Shown: piece by piece, positions 1 through 5,227 of the stretch | How positions within the stretch are numbered: the first letter of the stretch is position 1 | Layout: the number at the start of each line of letters is the position of its first letter | Source of the DNA: Oscillospiraceae bacterium | Lineage (GTDB): Bacteria; Bacillota; Clostridia; Oscillospirales; UBA929 | Reading direction: 5' to 3' | Assembly: GCA_031271325.1 (NCBI GenBank) | Contig: JAISVY010000181.1 | Span: 1-5,459 of the forward strand | Length of the DNA: 5,459 nucleotides | Program-made: the position numbers and the translations under genes | The notes under the pieces: model-generated | Databases searched by the model: none | Seen by the model: the letters and a program-made list of their open reading frames with translations, nothing else | What the model was told of the DNA's origin: nothing

Positions 1-1
1 C

Positions 2-64
2 GGGCTTCGTCAAATCACGCAAAAGATTGCGGATATTTCAAAAAAATTTATGAATAAAGTATAA
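2..64 (+). CDS. Possible C-terminal tail of an upstream gene (partial)
   Basis: Frame 2 is open from the window edge to a TAA at 62-64. It reads as about 20 residues (GLRQITQKIADISKKFMNKV), a plausible amphipathic, basic C-terminus. The other two + frames stop at 51-53 and 55-57, so the frame choice is weak. No family can be recognised from so short a tail. A promoter begins nine bases after the stop, which fits this being the end of a separate transcription unit before pilB. It may also be non-coding. Confidence 0.3.
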   Translation, partial: GLRQITQKIADISKKFMNKV

Positions 65-72
65 AGAAACTA

Positions 73-101
73 TTGCGTATTCCTGAATTATCTGCTATAC
101 T
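73..101 (+). promoter_or_regulatory. Sigma-70/SigA-type promoter for the pilB operon
   Basis: A TTGCGT -35 box (73-78) is separated by exactly 17 bp from a TATACT -10 box (96-101), with an extended -10 TG at 93-94. The start point would be near 108, giving a leader of about 47 bases before the pilB ATG. The spacing and both boxes are close to consensus. Nothing resembling a repressor palindrome or riboswitch is seen in the leader. Confidence 0.7.
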
Positions 102-154
102 GAGACAAATAGACGCCCCTCGCGAAATGGTCTTGAAGTTTGGAAGGTGTTTTC

Positions 155-1846
155 ATGGCATCAGCGGCACCGGCGCAGCTAAGGCTCGGAGAGGTTCTGC
201 TTGACGCGGGTTACATCACGGAAGAGCAATTAAACCAAGCGCTCAGCCTGCAAAAATCCTCGCCGGACAAAAAGCGCTTGGGCGAGGTGCTCGTCGAAAA
301 CAACATCATCACCGAAGGCCGCCTCAACACGGCTTTGTCCAAACGCCTCAACATCAGGTATGTCTCGATGAGCGACGCGCCGGTCGATATGGCGGCGGTG
401 GCGAAGATTCCGAAGTCGGTCGCCAACAAACACTGCCTCATCGCCATCAGCATGGACAGTTCCGTTTTGCGCGTCAATATTAACGACCCGCTCAACTATT
501 ATGCTATTGAAGACGTAAAGCTGATCACCCATATGCAGATCGAGGTGCAGGTGTGCAACCGGTCCGAGATCGTAAAAGCCATCAGCGAGTATTACTCCGA
601 AATCGAAACGCAGAAGTCGGCGCTGGCCGCCAACGAGTCGGCGTCACAGACCAACGCGTTTACATATGTGGACATTTCCGAAACGGCCGACGACACCCCG
701 GTTGTCGCCCTGATCAACTCCACCCTCTACAAAGCCCACAGCGCGGGCGCGAGCGACATTCACATCGAGCCGTTCGACGACAACACCTACGTGCGCATCC
801 GCGTAGACGGTCAGATCGTAGACTACCTCACCCTTTCGGCTTCGCTTCACGCTTCGATCGTCGCGCGTATCAAAATCCTGTCGGGGCTGGACATCGCCGA
901 GAAGCGCGCCCCGCAGGACGGTCACTTCCGCGCAAAGCTGCAAGACATCGAGATCAACGTCCGTGTGTCGAGCCTGCCCACCATCTACGGCGAGAAGATC
1001 GTCATGCGTTTCATGAGCCAGTCCGGCGTCCTCGACCACGCCGGGACCTTCGGAATGGAACAGGACGACTACCAAAAAATGATGAGCATCCTCCAGTCGC
1101 CGCACGGCATCGTCTATATCACCGGTCCCACCGGCAGCGGCAAAACCACCACGCTCTACATGGTCATGGAGATGCTCTCCAAGCGTTTCGTCAACATCGC
1201 GACGATTGAAGACCCGGTCGAGAAGGCGCTGAAGAAGGTCAACCAGTCGCAGATCAACCCGCTTGCCGGTCTCACCTTCGAATCCGGTTTGCGCTCGATC
1301 CTCCGCCAGGACCCGGACATCGTCATGATCGGCGAAACGCGCGACGCCGAAACGGCCAGCATCTCCGTCCGCGCCGCGCTGACCGGTCACTTGGTGCTCT
1401 CCTCGCTGCACACCAACGATTCCGTCTCCGCAATCGTGCGTCTGCTGGACATGGGCATCGAAGACTACCTGCTTGCCAACTCGCTGGTCGGCGTCGTGGC
1501 GCAGCGCCTCGCGAAAAAGGTCTGCCCTTACTGCCGCGAAGAATACATCCCGAAAGAAAACGAAGTGCGCGTCTTGGGCGTACGGCCGGAGAAACTCGCG
1601 CGGGGGCGCGGCTGCCACAACTGCAACAACACCGGCTACAAAGGCCGCATCGCGGTCCACGAAATCCTCACGATCGACAACACAATCCGCGGCATGATCA
1701 CGCACGGCAGCTCAACCGAGGAAATCTACCGCTACGTCCGCGACAACAACAAGCTCAAAGACCTGAAGACCAGCATGGCGAAGCTGGTGGCGGACGGCGT
1801 AACGTCGTTTGAAGAATTGTTGAAATTAACCTATTTTGTGGAGTAA
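155..1846 (+). CDS. pilB: Type IV pilus extension ATPase PilB (GspE/PulE family)
   Basis: Cytoplasmic hexameric ATPase that powers pilus assembly through the platform protein PilC. From ATG 155 it is 563 aa, the usual PilB length. Residues 10-33 and 41-64 are two 24-residue MshEN-like motifs beginning RLGE. The N2 domain contains ASDIHIEP (199-206). The motor domain has Walker A GPTGSGKTT (324-332, Lys330), the Asp box TIEDPVE (350-356), a Walker B region DPDIVMIGETRD (386-397, Glu394) and the His box LTGHLVLSSLHTND (409-422). A zinc site, CPYC (457-460) plus CHNC (487-490), is typical of PilB/GspE and absent from PilT. ATG 155 is preferred over the in-frame TTG at 140 because GGAAGG (142-147) lies seven bases upstream of the ATG and would fall inside the gene if TTG 140 were used. 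It is the first gene after the promoter, and pilT follows 30 bases downstream. GspE of a type II secretion system is the alternative, but the adjacent pilT and prepilins argue for T4P. Confidence 0.95.
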   Translation: MASAAPAQLRLGEVLLDAGYITEEQLNQALSLQKSSPDKKRLGEVLVENNIITEGRLNTALSKRLNIRYVSMSDAPVDMAAVAKIPKSVANKHCLIAISMDSSVLRVNINDPLNYYAIEDVKLITHMQIEVQVCNRSEIVKAISEYYSEIETQKSALAANESASQTNAFTYVDISETADDTPVVALINSTLYKAHSAGASDIHIEPFDDNTYVRIRVDGQIVDYLTLSASLHASIVARIKILSGLDIAEKRAPQDGHFRAKLQDIEINVRVSSLPTIYGEKIVMRFMSQSGVLDHAGTFGMEQDDYQKMMSILQSPHGIVYITGPTGSGKTTTLYMVMEMLSKRFVNIATIEDPVEKALKKVNQSQINPLAGLTFESGLRSILRQDPDIVMIGETRDAETASISVRAALTGHLVLSSLHTNDSVSAIVRLLDMGIEDYLLANSLVGVVAQRLAKKVCPYCREEYIPKENEVRVLGVRPEKLARGRGCHNCNNTGYKGRIAVHEILTIDNTIRGMITHGSSTEEIYRYVRDNNKLKDLKTSMAKLVADGVTSFEELLKLTYFVE

Positions 1847-1876
1847 TTTTGAATATACTGGTATAGGGTGCATACA

Positions 1877-2932
1877 ATGACGATTCAAGAACTGATCCGG
1901 GCGGCGCGTTCCCGGCGCGCCAGCGACATCCACCTCACCTACACGCGCAACCCGGTGTTCCGTGTGGACGGCACCCTCTATGAAACCGACTTCGCCCTTA
2001 CGCCGCAGGAGAAATACGGTCTGATTGTCTCGATGCTGGACGACACCCAGCGCGCCGCGATGGAGCGCGGCGAGGACGTAGACCTTTGTTTCACGATGGA
2101 TTCAAACCTCCGCCACCGCGTCAACGTTTACCGTCAGCAGCGGCGGCTCGCCTCCACCATCCGCATCATCAACGACGCCACGCCGACCTTCGAGGAGCTG
2201 AACCTGCCGCCCGTCCTTCGCACTCTGGCGGACGAGCCGCGCGGCATGATCCTCGTTACCGGGCCCACCGGCAGCGGAAAATCCACGACGCTCGCGGCGA
2301 TGGTCGATTACATCAACCAGACCCGCCCCTGCCATATCCTCACGATCGAAGACCCGGTGGAGTATGTCTACAACCAGAAGAAGGCGCTGATTCACCAGCG
2401 CGATGTCGGCACCGACGTAGGTTCGTTCGCGGGAGCGCTGCGGAGCGCGATGCGCGAAGACCCGGATGTCATTTTGGTGGGCGAGATGCGCGACCACGAG
2501 ACGATCGCCGCCGCCGTCACCGCCGCAGAAACGGGGCACTTGGTGCTCTCCACCCTGCACACCACGGGCGCGGCCATGACAGTCGACCGTATCATCGACG
2601 TATTCCCCCCCCACGGTCAGCAGCAGATACGCACCCAGCTCGCCTCCGTCCTGAAGGGTATCATCACCCAGACGCTGCTGCCGAGGGCAAGCGGCACGGG
2701 GCGCGTCGCGGCCTTCGAGGTCATGCTCGGCATCGACGCCGTGCTGAACCTGATCCGCGAGAACAAAGCCCACCAGCTCAATTCCACCATCCAGACGGGT
2801 GCGAAACAGGGAATGATCCTGCTCGACACCTACCTTGCGAACCTCGTAAAGCAGGGTGTCATCAAAATCGAGGCGGCGCTGGAGAAGGCGAACAACAAAG
2901 CGGAGTTCCTCTCGTCGGTCGGAGCGCGGTGA
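1877..2932 (+). CDS. pilT: Type IV pilus retraction ATPase PilT
   Basis: Hexameric ATPase that drives pilus depolymerisation and retraction, and so twitching motility, surface sensing or DNA uptake. It is 351 aa, the normal PilT length. An N-terminal PAS-like domain carries RRASDIHL (13-20). The motor core has Walker A GPTGSGKST (129-137, Lys135), the Asp box LTIEDPVEYVY (155-165), Walker B EDPDVILVGEMRD (194-206, Glu203) and the His box TGHLVLSTLHTTGA (219-232). AVLNLIRE (288-295) is a variant of the PilT-specific AIRNLIRE motif needed for retraction, and there is no tetracysteine zinc site. ATG 1877 is chosen because AGGGTG (1865-1870) lies six bases upstream. The in-frame GTG at 1868 overlaps that site. 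Codons 243-246 include a run of eight C (2605-2612), a possible slippage site. Its stop codon overlaps the GTG start of the next gene. Confidence 0.95.
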   Translation: MTIQELIRAARSRRASDIHLTYTRNPVFRVDGTLYETDFALTPQEKYGLIVSMLDDTQRAAMERGEDVDLCFTMDSNLRHRVNVYRQQRRLASTIRIINDATPTFEELNLPPVLRTLADEPRGMILVTGPTGSGKSTTLAAMVDYINQTRPCHILTIEDPVEYVYNQKKALIHQRDVGTDVGSFAGALRSAMREDPDVILVGEMRDHETIAAAVTAAETGHLVLSTLHTTGAAMTVDRIIDVFPPHGQQQIRTQLASVLKGIITQTLLPRASGTGRVAAFEVMLGIDAVLNLIRENKAHQLNSTIQTGAKQGMILLDTYLANLVKQGVIKIEAALEKANNKAEFLSSVGAR

Positions 2933-3540
2933 AGACATACACCCTCATCGCGGGGGTCAACGGCACCGGGAAGTCGAGCATGTCCGGCGTCTTGCAGACA
3001 CAGCGCGGCGATTTGGGTTTGATTGTCGATGTGGACAAGATTGCCGTTGAACATAACTGCGGCGCGTACGCGGCGGGGAAGCTGGCTGTCAGCCGGATGC
3101 GGGAGGCGCTGGCGCGGGGAGAATCGTTCACGCAGGAAACCACCTTATCCGGCGAGAGGACGAAACGCTTCGCCCGCGAAGCGAAAGAGAAAGGGTACTT
3201 CATCCGCCTGTTCTATATCGGGCTGAACAGCGCGGAGGAAAGCGTCAAGCGCATAGAGAACCGCGTAGCCAAAGGCGGGCACGGCATCGACCGCATAGAC
3301 GTCAGCCGCAGGTTTGCCAAACGGTTTGAAGACTTGCTCAAAGTCCTGCCATACTGCGACGAAGCGGAATTCTATAACAACGAAAACGGCTTCGAGATCG
3401 CGGGCGAGTACCGGGAGGGCAAAATTATCCGCAGAAACGGCAGCGCCCCGGAATGGCTGACCGCGCTGGAAAAAGCACTGACCGCCCCGCCGCAACCCCC
3501 CGCCCCTGTAGGGCGTGACGACCCCGGCACGCCGCCGTAA
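2929..3540 (+). CDS. Zeta-toxin-like P-loop kinase, translationally coupled to pilT
   Basis: A 203-aa P-loop protein. Walker A is GVNGTGKSS (9-17, Lys15). Downstream are a DVD acidic pair (Asp34, Asp36), QETTLSG (69-75) and NRVAKGGHGI (111-120), an arrangement I recognise from Firmicutes proteins annotated as zeta toxin family or AAA_33 kinases. Classical zeta toxins phosphorylate UDP-N-acetylglucosamine. Whether this one does so, or is toxic at all, cannot be told from sequence. No epsilon-type antitoxin is adjacent. The start is GTG 2929, overlapping the pilT TGA as GTGA, with GGAG at 2921-2924 as ribosome binding site. The reading frame extends far upstream inside pilT, but family similarity begins at this start. 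Residues 188-203 and the TAA stop are encoded by a dispersed repeat, so the family C-terminus has been altered or extended. It could be a housekeeping nucleotide or sugar kinase rather than a toxin. Confidence 0.8.
   Translation: MKTYTLIAGVNGTGKSSMSGVLQTQRGDLGLIVDVDKIAVEHNCGAYAAGKLAVSRMREALARGESFTQETTLSGERTKRFAREAKEKGYFIRLFYIGLNSAEESVKRIENRVAKGGHGIDRIDVSRRFAKRFEDLLKVLPYCDEAEFYNNENGFEIAGEYREGKIIRRNGSAPEWLTALEKALTAPPQPPAPVGRDDPGTPP
3490..3540 (+). repeat. Dispersed GC-rich direct repeat, copy 1 (inside the kinase 3' end)
   Basis: A 51-bp unit starting CCGCAACCCCC, with core GTAGGGCGTGACGACCCC and ending CACGCCGCCGTAA. It recurs almost unchanged at 4251-4300 and 4471-4521 in the same orientation. 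GGCGTG (3512-3517) and CACGCC (3528-3533) can pair as a 6-bp stem with a 10-base loop. This copy supplies the last 16 codons and the stop of the zeta-like kinase. There is no T-tract, so it is not a typical intrinsic terminator. Confidence 0.9.
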
Positions 3541-3558
3541 AGCCCCCGCCCGCGATAA

Positions 3559-3587
3559 TTGATAAACTCATTGGGATATGATATACT
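3559..3587 (+). promoter_or_regulatory. Promoter for the toxin-antitoxin module
   Basis: TTGATA (3559-3564), a 17-bp spacer, then TATACT (3582-3587) with an extended -10 TG at 3579-3580. This is a near-consensus sigma-70-type promoter lying just after repeat copy 1 and before the toxin gene. The predicted start point (about 3594) leaves only about ten bases before the TTG start of the toxin. The module can therefore be transcribed independently of pilB-pilT. No clear operator palindrome for antitoxin binding was seen. Confidence 0.7.
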
Positions 3588-3603
3588 AAGGGGAACTCCG
3601 AGG

Positions 3604-3972
3604 TTGTATACGATTGCATTTTATAGGAACCGGGATGGGAAAGAGCCCATAACCGATTATCTTAGAGAATTGAGAAATAAAGCTCAAACAAACAAAGACC
3701 AACGCATTCGTTTCAAAAAGATCATTGAATATTTTAATATACTTTCTCAAAATGGTACTCGTGCCGGTGCTCAATATGTGAAGCATATCGTGGAAGACAT
3801 CTGGGAATTAAGACCAACAAATAATCGAATATTTTTCTTTTATTGGAAAGACAATACATTCCTAATGCTTCATCATTTTGTTAAGAAAACACAAAAAACA
3901 CCGTCCAGAGAGATTGAACAGGCAAAACGCAATCTCAAAGATTTCCTTGAAAGGAATGATCATCATGGATAA
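3604..3972 (+). CDS. HigB/Gp49-like toxin of the RelE superfamily
   Basis: Predicted ribosome-dependent mRNA endonuclease toxin, by analogy with the phage Gp49/HigB branch of the RelE superfamily. It is 122 aa from TTG 3604 and starts MYTIAFYRNRDGKEP, which matches the usual family N-terminus. Conserved segments are YVKHI..DIWELRP (58-71), IFFFYWKDN (76-84), HHFVKKTQKTP (90-100) and a helical tail REIEQAKRNLKDFLER (102-117). It appears full length. An upstream in-frame TTG at 3559 coincides with the -35 box and is unlikely to be the start. AAGGGGAA (3588-3595) is a possible ribosome binding site but falls at the predicted transcript start. The gene is AT-rich (about 33-35% GC in two hand-counted lines), against about 68% in one pilT line, which suggests acquisition. 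The toxin-first order fits HigBA-type modules. Its stop overlaps the antitoxin start by eight bases. Confidence 0.88.
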   Translation: MYTIAFYRNRDGKEPITDYLRELRNKAQTNKDQRIRFKKIIEYFNILSQNGTRAGAQYVKHIVEDIWELRPTNNRIFFFYWKDNTFLMLHHFVKKTQKTPSREIEQAKRNLKDFLERNDHHG

Positions 3973-4243
3973 CCTCACCACATGGGATGAGCTTGAAAAA
4001 GAATTTGCGGCTTCGCTTACGAAAGAAGAATGGGACGCCATTGATCTCAAGGTGCGCCTTGCCGGTGAAATCATAGATGCTTGTGATAAAAACCCTTCAA
4101 ATAAAGCGTCAATGAGAGCGATGGAACAGTTTGAAAATGGCGGAACAGACGAGCAATTAACAACTCTGCTGAAAGTACTTCGTCCCCTTGGTAAGACATT
4201 GGCGATTGTCGATGCAGCACCTGAATCAATGGCAGGCGCGTAA
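3965..4243 (+). CDS. HigA-like antitoxin with a shortened helix-turn-helix
   Basis: Partner antitoxin expected to bind and neutralise the upstream toxin. It is 92 aa from ATG 3965. GAAAGGA (3949-3955), inside the toxin gene, lies nine bases upstream. An in-frame ATG at 3956 sits directly against that site and is rejected. The N-terminal part (TWDELEKEF, then LTKEEWDAIDLKVRLAGEII, residues 18-37) and the C-terminal part (LTTLLKVLRPLGKTLAIV, 65-82) match HigA-type XRE antitoxins that pair with Gp49 toxins. Between them, where those proteins have a helix-turn-helix of the form LSQxxLAxxxGVxQ, this one has only CDKNPSNKASMRAMEQFENG (40-59). That is about eight residues shorter and lacks the usual helix 2 and turn. 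Toxin binding may persist while DNA binding is reduced. The stop codon is followed seven bases later by repeat copy 2. Confidence 0.82.
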   Translation: MDNLTTWDELEKEFAASLTKEEWDAIDLKVRLAGEIIDACDKNPSNKASMRAMEQFENGGTDEQLTTLLKVLRPLGKTLAIVDAAPESMAGA

Positions 4244-4250
4244 CCCCCCC

Positions 4251-4300
4251 CCGCAACCCCCCGCCCCGTAGGGCGTGACGACCCCGGCACGCCGCCGTAA
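4251..4300 (+). repeat. Dispersed GC-rich direct repeat, copy 2 (after the antitoxin)
   Basis: A 50-bp copy of the unit at 3490-3540. It differs from copy 1 only by loss of the base before GTAGGGCG, and is identical through the core to GCCGCCGTAA. It follows the antitoxin stop and a C9 run. Together with copy 1 it brackets the toxin-antitoxin block in direct orientation. Confidence 0.9.
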
Positions 4301-4347
4301 TCCTCGTCCGCGGTAAACGCATGAATATCCATGTTGCACAGACGAAA

Positions 4348-4427
4348 TGTAGGGGCGGTCGTCCCCGACCGCCCGTAACCCCGGAAAATCCCGCAGCCGC
4401 GGGCGACCGAGGACGGTCGCCCCTACA
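4348..4427. repeat. 80-bp inverted-repeat element with two hairpin arms
   Basis: The ends TGTAGGGGCG (4348-4357) and CGCCCCTACA (4418-4427) are perfect 10-bp inverted repeats, and the similarity extends over 28-base arms (4348-4375 and 4400-4427). Each arm also folds on itself. The left arm pairs GGGCGGTCG with CGACCGCCC around a TCCC loop (4353-4374). The right arm pairs GGGCGACCG with CGGTCGCCC around an AGGA loop (4401-4422). Both stems are 9 bp. The 24-base centre codes for nothing. It resembles a MITE or REP/BIME-like element. No target-site duplication was identified. Confidence 0.8.
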
Positions 4428-4470
4428 TGAGGATTCCTCTTCTTCTGCATTTTGTCCGTTCATACCCCCC

Positions 4471-4521
4471 CCGCAACCCCCTGCCCCCGTAGGGCGTGAC
4501 GACCCCGGCACGCCGCCGCAA
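4471..4521 (+). repeat. Dispersed GC-rich direct repeat, copy 3
   Basis: A 51-bp copy of the same unit. Differences from copy 1 are CCCCCTGCCCCC in place of CCCCCCGCCCCT before GTAGGG, and CGCAA in place of CGTAA at the end. It is preceded by CATA and a C-run (C8 counting the first two bases of the repeat). A partial echo (GCCGCAACCCC, 4531-4541) follows, suggesting decay or partial tandem duplication of the repeat start. Confidence 0.88.
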
Positions 4522-4577
4522 CCCCCGTTCGCCGCAACCCCTATCCCCAATAACTGACAGCGGCAACATTCGGTGCG

Positions 4578-4593
4578 AAACCGGAAACGGTTT
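4578..4593 (+). other. Small GAAA-tetraloop hairpin upstream of the prepilin
   Basis: AAACCG (4578-4583) pairs with CGGTTT (4588-4593) around GAAA, a stable GNRA-type loop. One more T and then ACATAA follow. It could be a weak terminator for upstream reads or a stabilising 5' leader structure of the pilin mRNA. The ribosome binding site at 4611-4617 lies outside the stem and stays accessible. Function is not established. Confidence 0.35.
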
Positions 4594-4626
4594 TACATAA
4601 TACAAATTTTAGGGAGGCACACCGCT

Positions 4627-5184
4627 ATGAAAGCATTACCAGCGCTCCGCAAGAACAAGAAAAAGGGCTTCACCCTCGTTGAGATCATCGTCGTGCTTGT
4701 CATCATCGCCATTTTGATGGCTTCCCTCGCGCCGGTCGTTATCGGCTGGATTCGCGAAGCTCAGGATACCGCGCTGATCGCGGAAGCAACTAGTTTATAC
4801 ACAGCTGCATCTACTATTTATGTCGACTATGTTGGCAGAGGTCCAAACAATGCTCTTATGGCGCAAGGTTCTGTTGATCCTTGGCCCCATGCGTCAATGT
4901 CGGGATCAAACATCTGGAACCTGCTTGGTAGCACAGCGGCTCCCGGTTCCCTAGCTACAACCCCTGCCCCTATTGGTTCAGCCAGAGCTCGAGAGGTTGG
5001 TATCACTGGTCAGACAATCACTTTGGTGCTATACCAAAAAACTGATAATGGTCGTGTTGCAGTTTGGAGCATTGCTGCTGTTGCTGCTGCCGGTCCTACC
5101 CCTGCTTTGACCTCAGGTTGGCAAGTTCTTACCGAGGCACAAGCAGCACCTCTTTCAGCAGGAATAGGAGGAGCAATTACATAA
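4627..5184 (+). CDS. Type IV prepilin (PilA-like, likely a major pilin)
   Basis: Structural subunit of the pilus, inserted in the membrane and then processed and assembled. It is 185 aa from ATG 4627, with a strong AGGGAGG (4611-4617) nine bases upstream. The class III leader is 13 basic residues plus Gly14 (RKNKKKG), then FTLVEIIVVLVIIAILMASL. Cleavage by prepilin peptidase is expected after Gly14, leaving Phe15 as residue 1 and Glu19 as the essential Glu5 of the mature 171-aa pilin. The hydrophobic N-terminal helix runs to about residue 40. The rest is Ala/Thr/Ser/Gly-rich and contains no cysteine, so there is no disulfide loop. Base composition falls after about position 4788 (one hand-counted line 42% GC, against 57% in the helix region), suggesting a mosaic gene with a variable head domain. 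The long N-terminal leader and strong binding site suggest a major pilin. A type II secretion pseudopilin is less likely beside pilT. Confidence 0.9.
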   Translation: MKALPALRKNKKKGFTLVEIIVVLVIIAILMASLAPVVIGWIREAQDTALIAEATSLYTAASTIYVDYVGRGPNNALMAQGSVDPWPHASMSGSNIWNLLGSTAAPGSLATTPAPIGSARAREVGITGQTITLVLYQKTDNGRVAVWSIAAVAAAGPTPALTSGWQVLTEAQAAPLSAGIGGAIT

Positions 5185-5206
5185 TAGGTTTGGATCGCTT
5201 TGCAAA

Positions 5207-5227
5207 ACCGGGAGCACTTCTCCCGGT
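5207..5227 (+). other. Intercistronic hairpin between the two prepilin genes
   Basis: ACCGGGAG (5207-5214) and CTCCCGGT (5220-5227) form a perfect 8-bp stem around the five-base loop CACTT, located 22 bases after the pilin stop. The bases that follow (CTTGCCGG) are not T-rich, so it is not a standard intrinsic terminator. It may protect the 3' end of the pilin message or cause partial attenuation, giving more first pilin than second. Confidence 0.6.

Larger units (their letters stand above)
4244..4626. other. Gene-free, repeat-rich spacer between antitoxin and prepilin
   Basis: About 380 bases without a convincing gene. It contains a C9 run (4244-4252), direct-repeat copy 2, an 80-bp inverted-repeat element, a C8 run (4465-4472), direct-repeat copy 3, a short GNRA-type hairpin (4578-4593) and the pilin ribosome binding site. 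Short reading frames crossing it are Pro/Arg/Gly-rich translations of the repeats. No good promoter for the prepilin is visible. CATAAT (4596-4601) could be a -10, but no credible -35 lies at the right distance. Confidence 0.75.

Noticed and set aside
644..1705. Long reading frame on the - strand across pilB
   Set aside because: It is antisense to a strongly conserved ATPase, is rich in Arg/Asp/Val from GC-rich codon shadowing, and has no recognisable domain.
1854..1859. TATACT between pilB and pilT as an internal promoter
   Set aside because: No acceptable -35 box lies 16-18 bases upstream. The nearest TTG hexamers are at spacings of 12 or 28.
2086..2928. Upstream extension of the kinase reading frame through pilT
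   Set aside because: The translation is Pro/Arg/His-rich and resembles no protein, while the other frame encodes PilT. The kinase family similarity begins at GTG 2929. Only the slippage possibility is kept as a finding.
3511..3533. Repeat hairpin as an intrinsic terminator after the kinase
   Set aside because: The stem is only 6 bp with a 10-base loop and no T-tract follows.
3527..3540. GGCACG in the direct repeats as the -24 box of a sigma-54 promoter
   Set aside because: The required GC of the -12 box is not at the right distance in any of the three copies.
3490..4521. Three similar repeats as a CRISPR array
   Set aside because: The units are 50-51 bp, the gaps are about 710 and 170 bases, and one gap holds two genes. 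No regular spacers exist.
4321..4557. Small + strand reading frame in the repeat spacer
   Set aside because: It is made almost entirely of the inverted-repeat element and direct-repeat copy 3 and has no convincing ribosome binding site.
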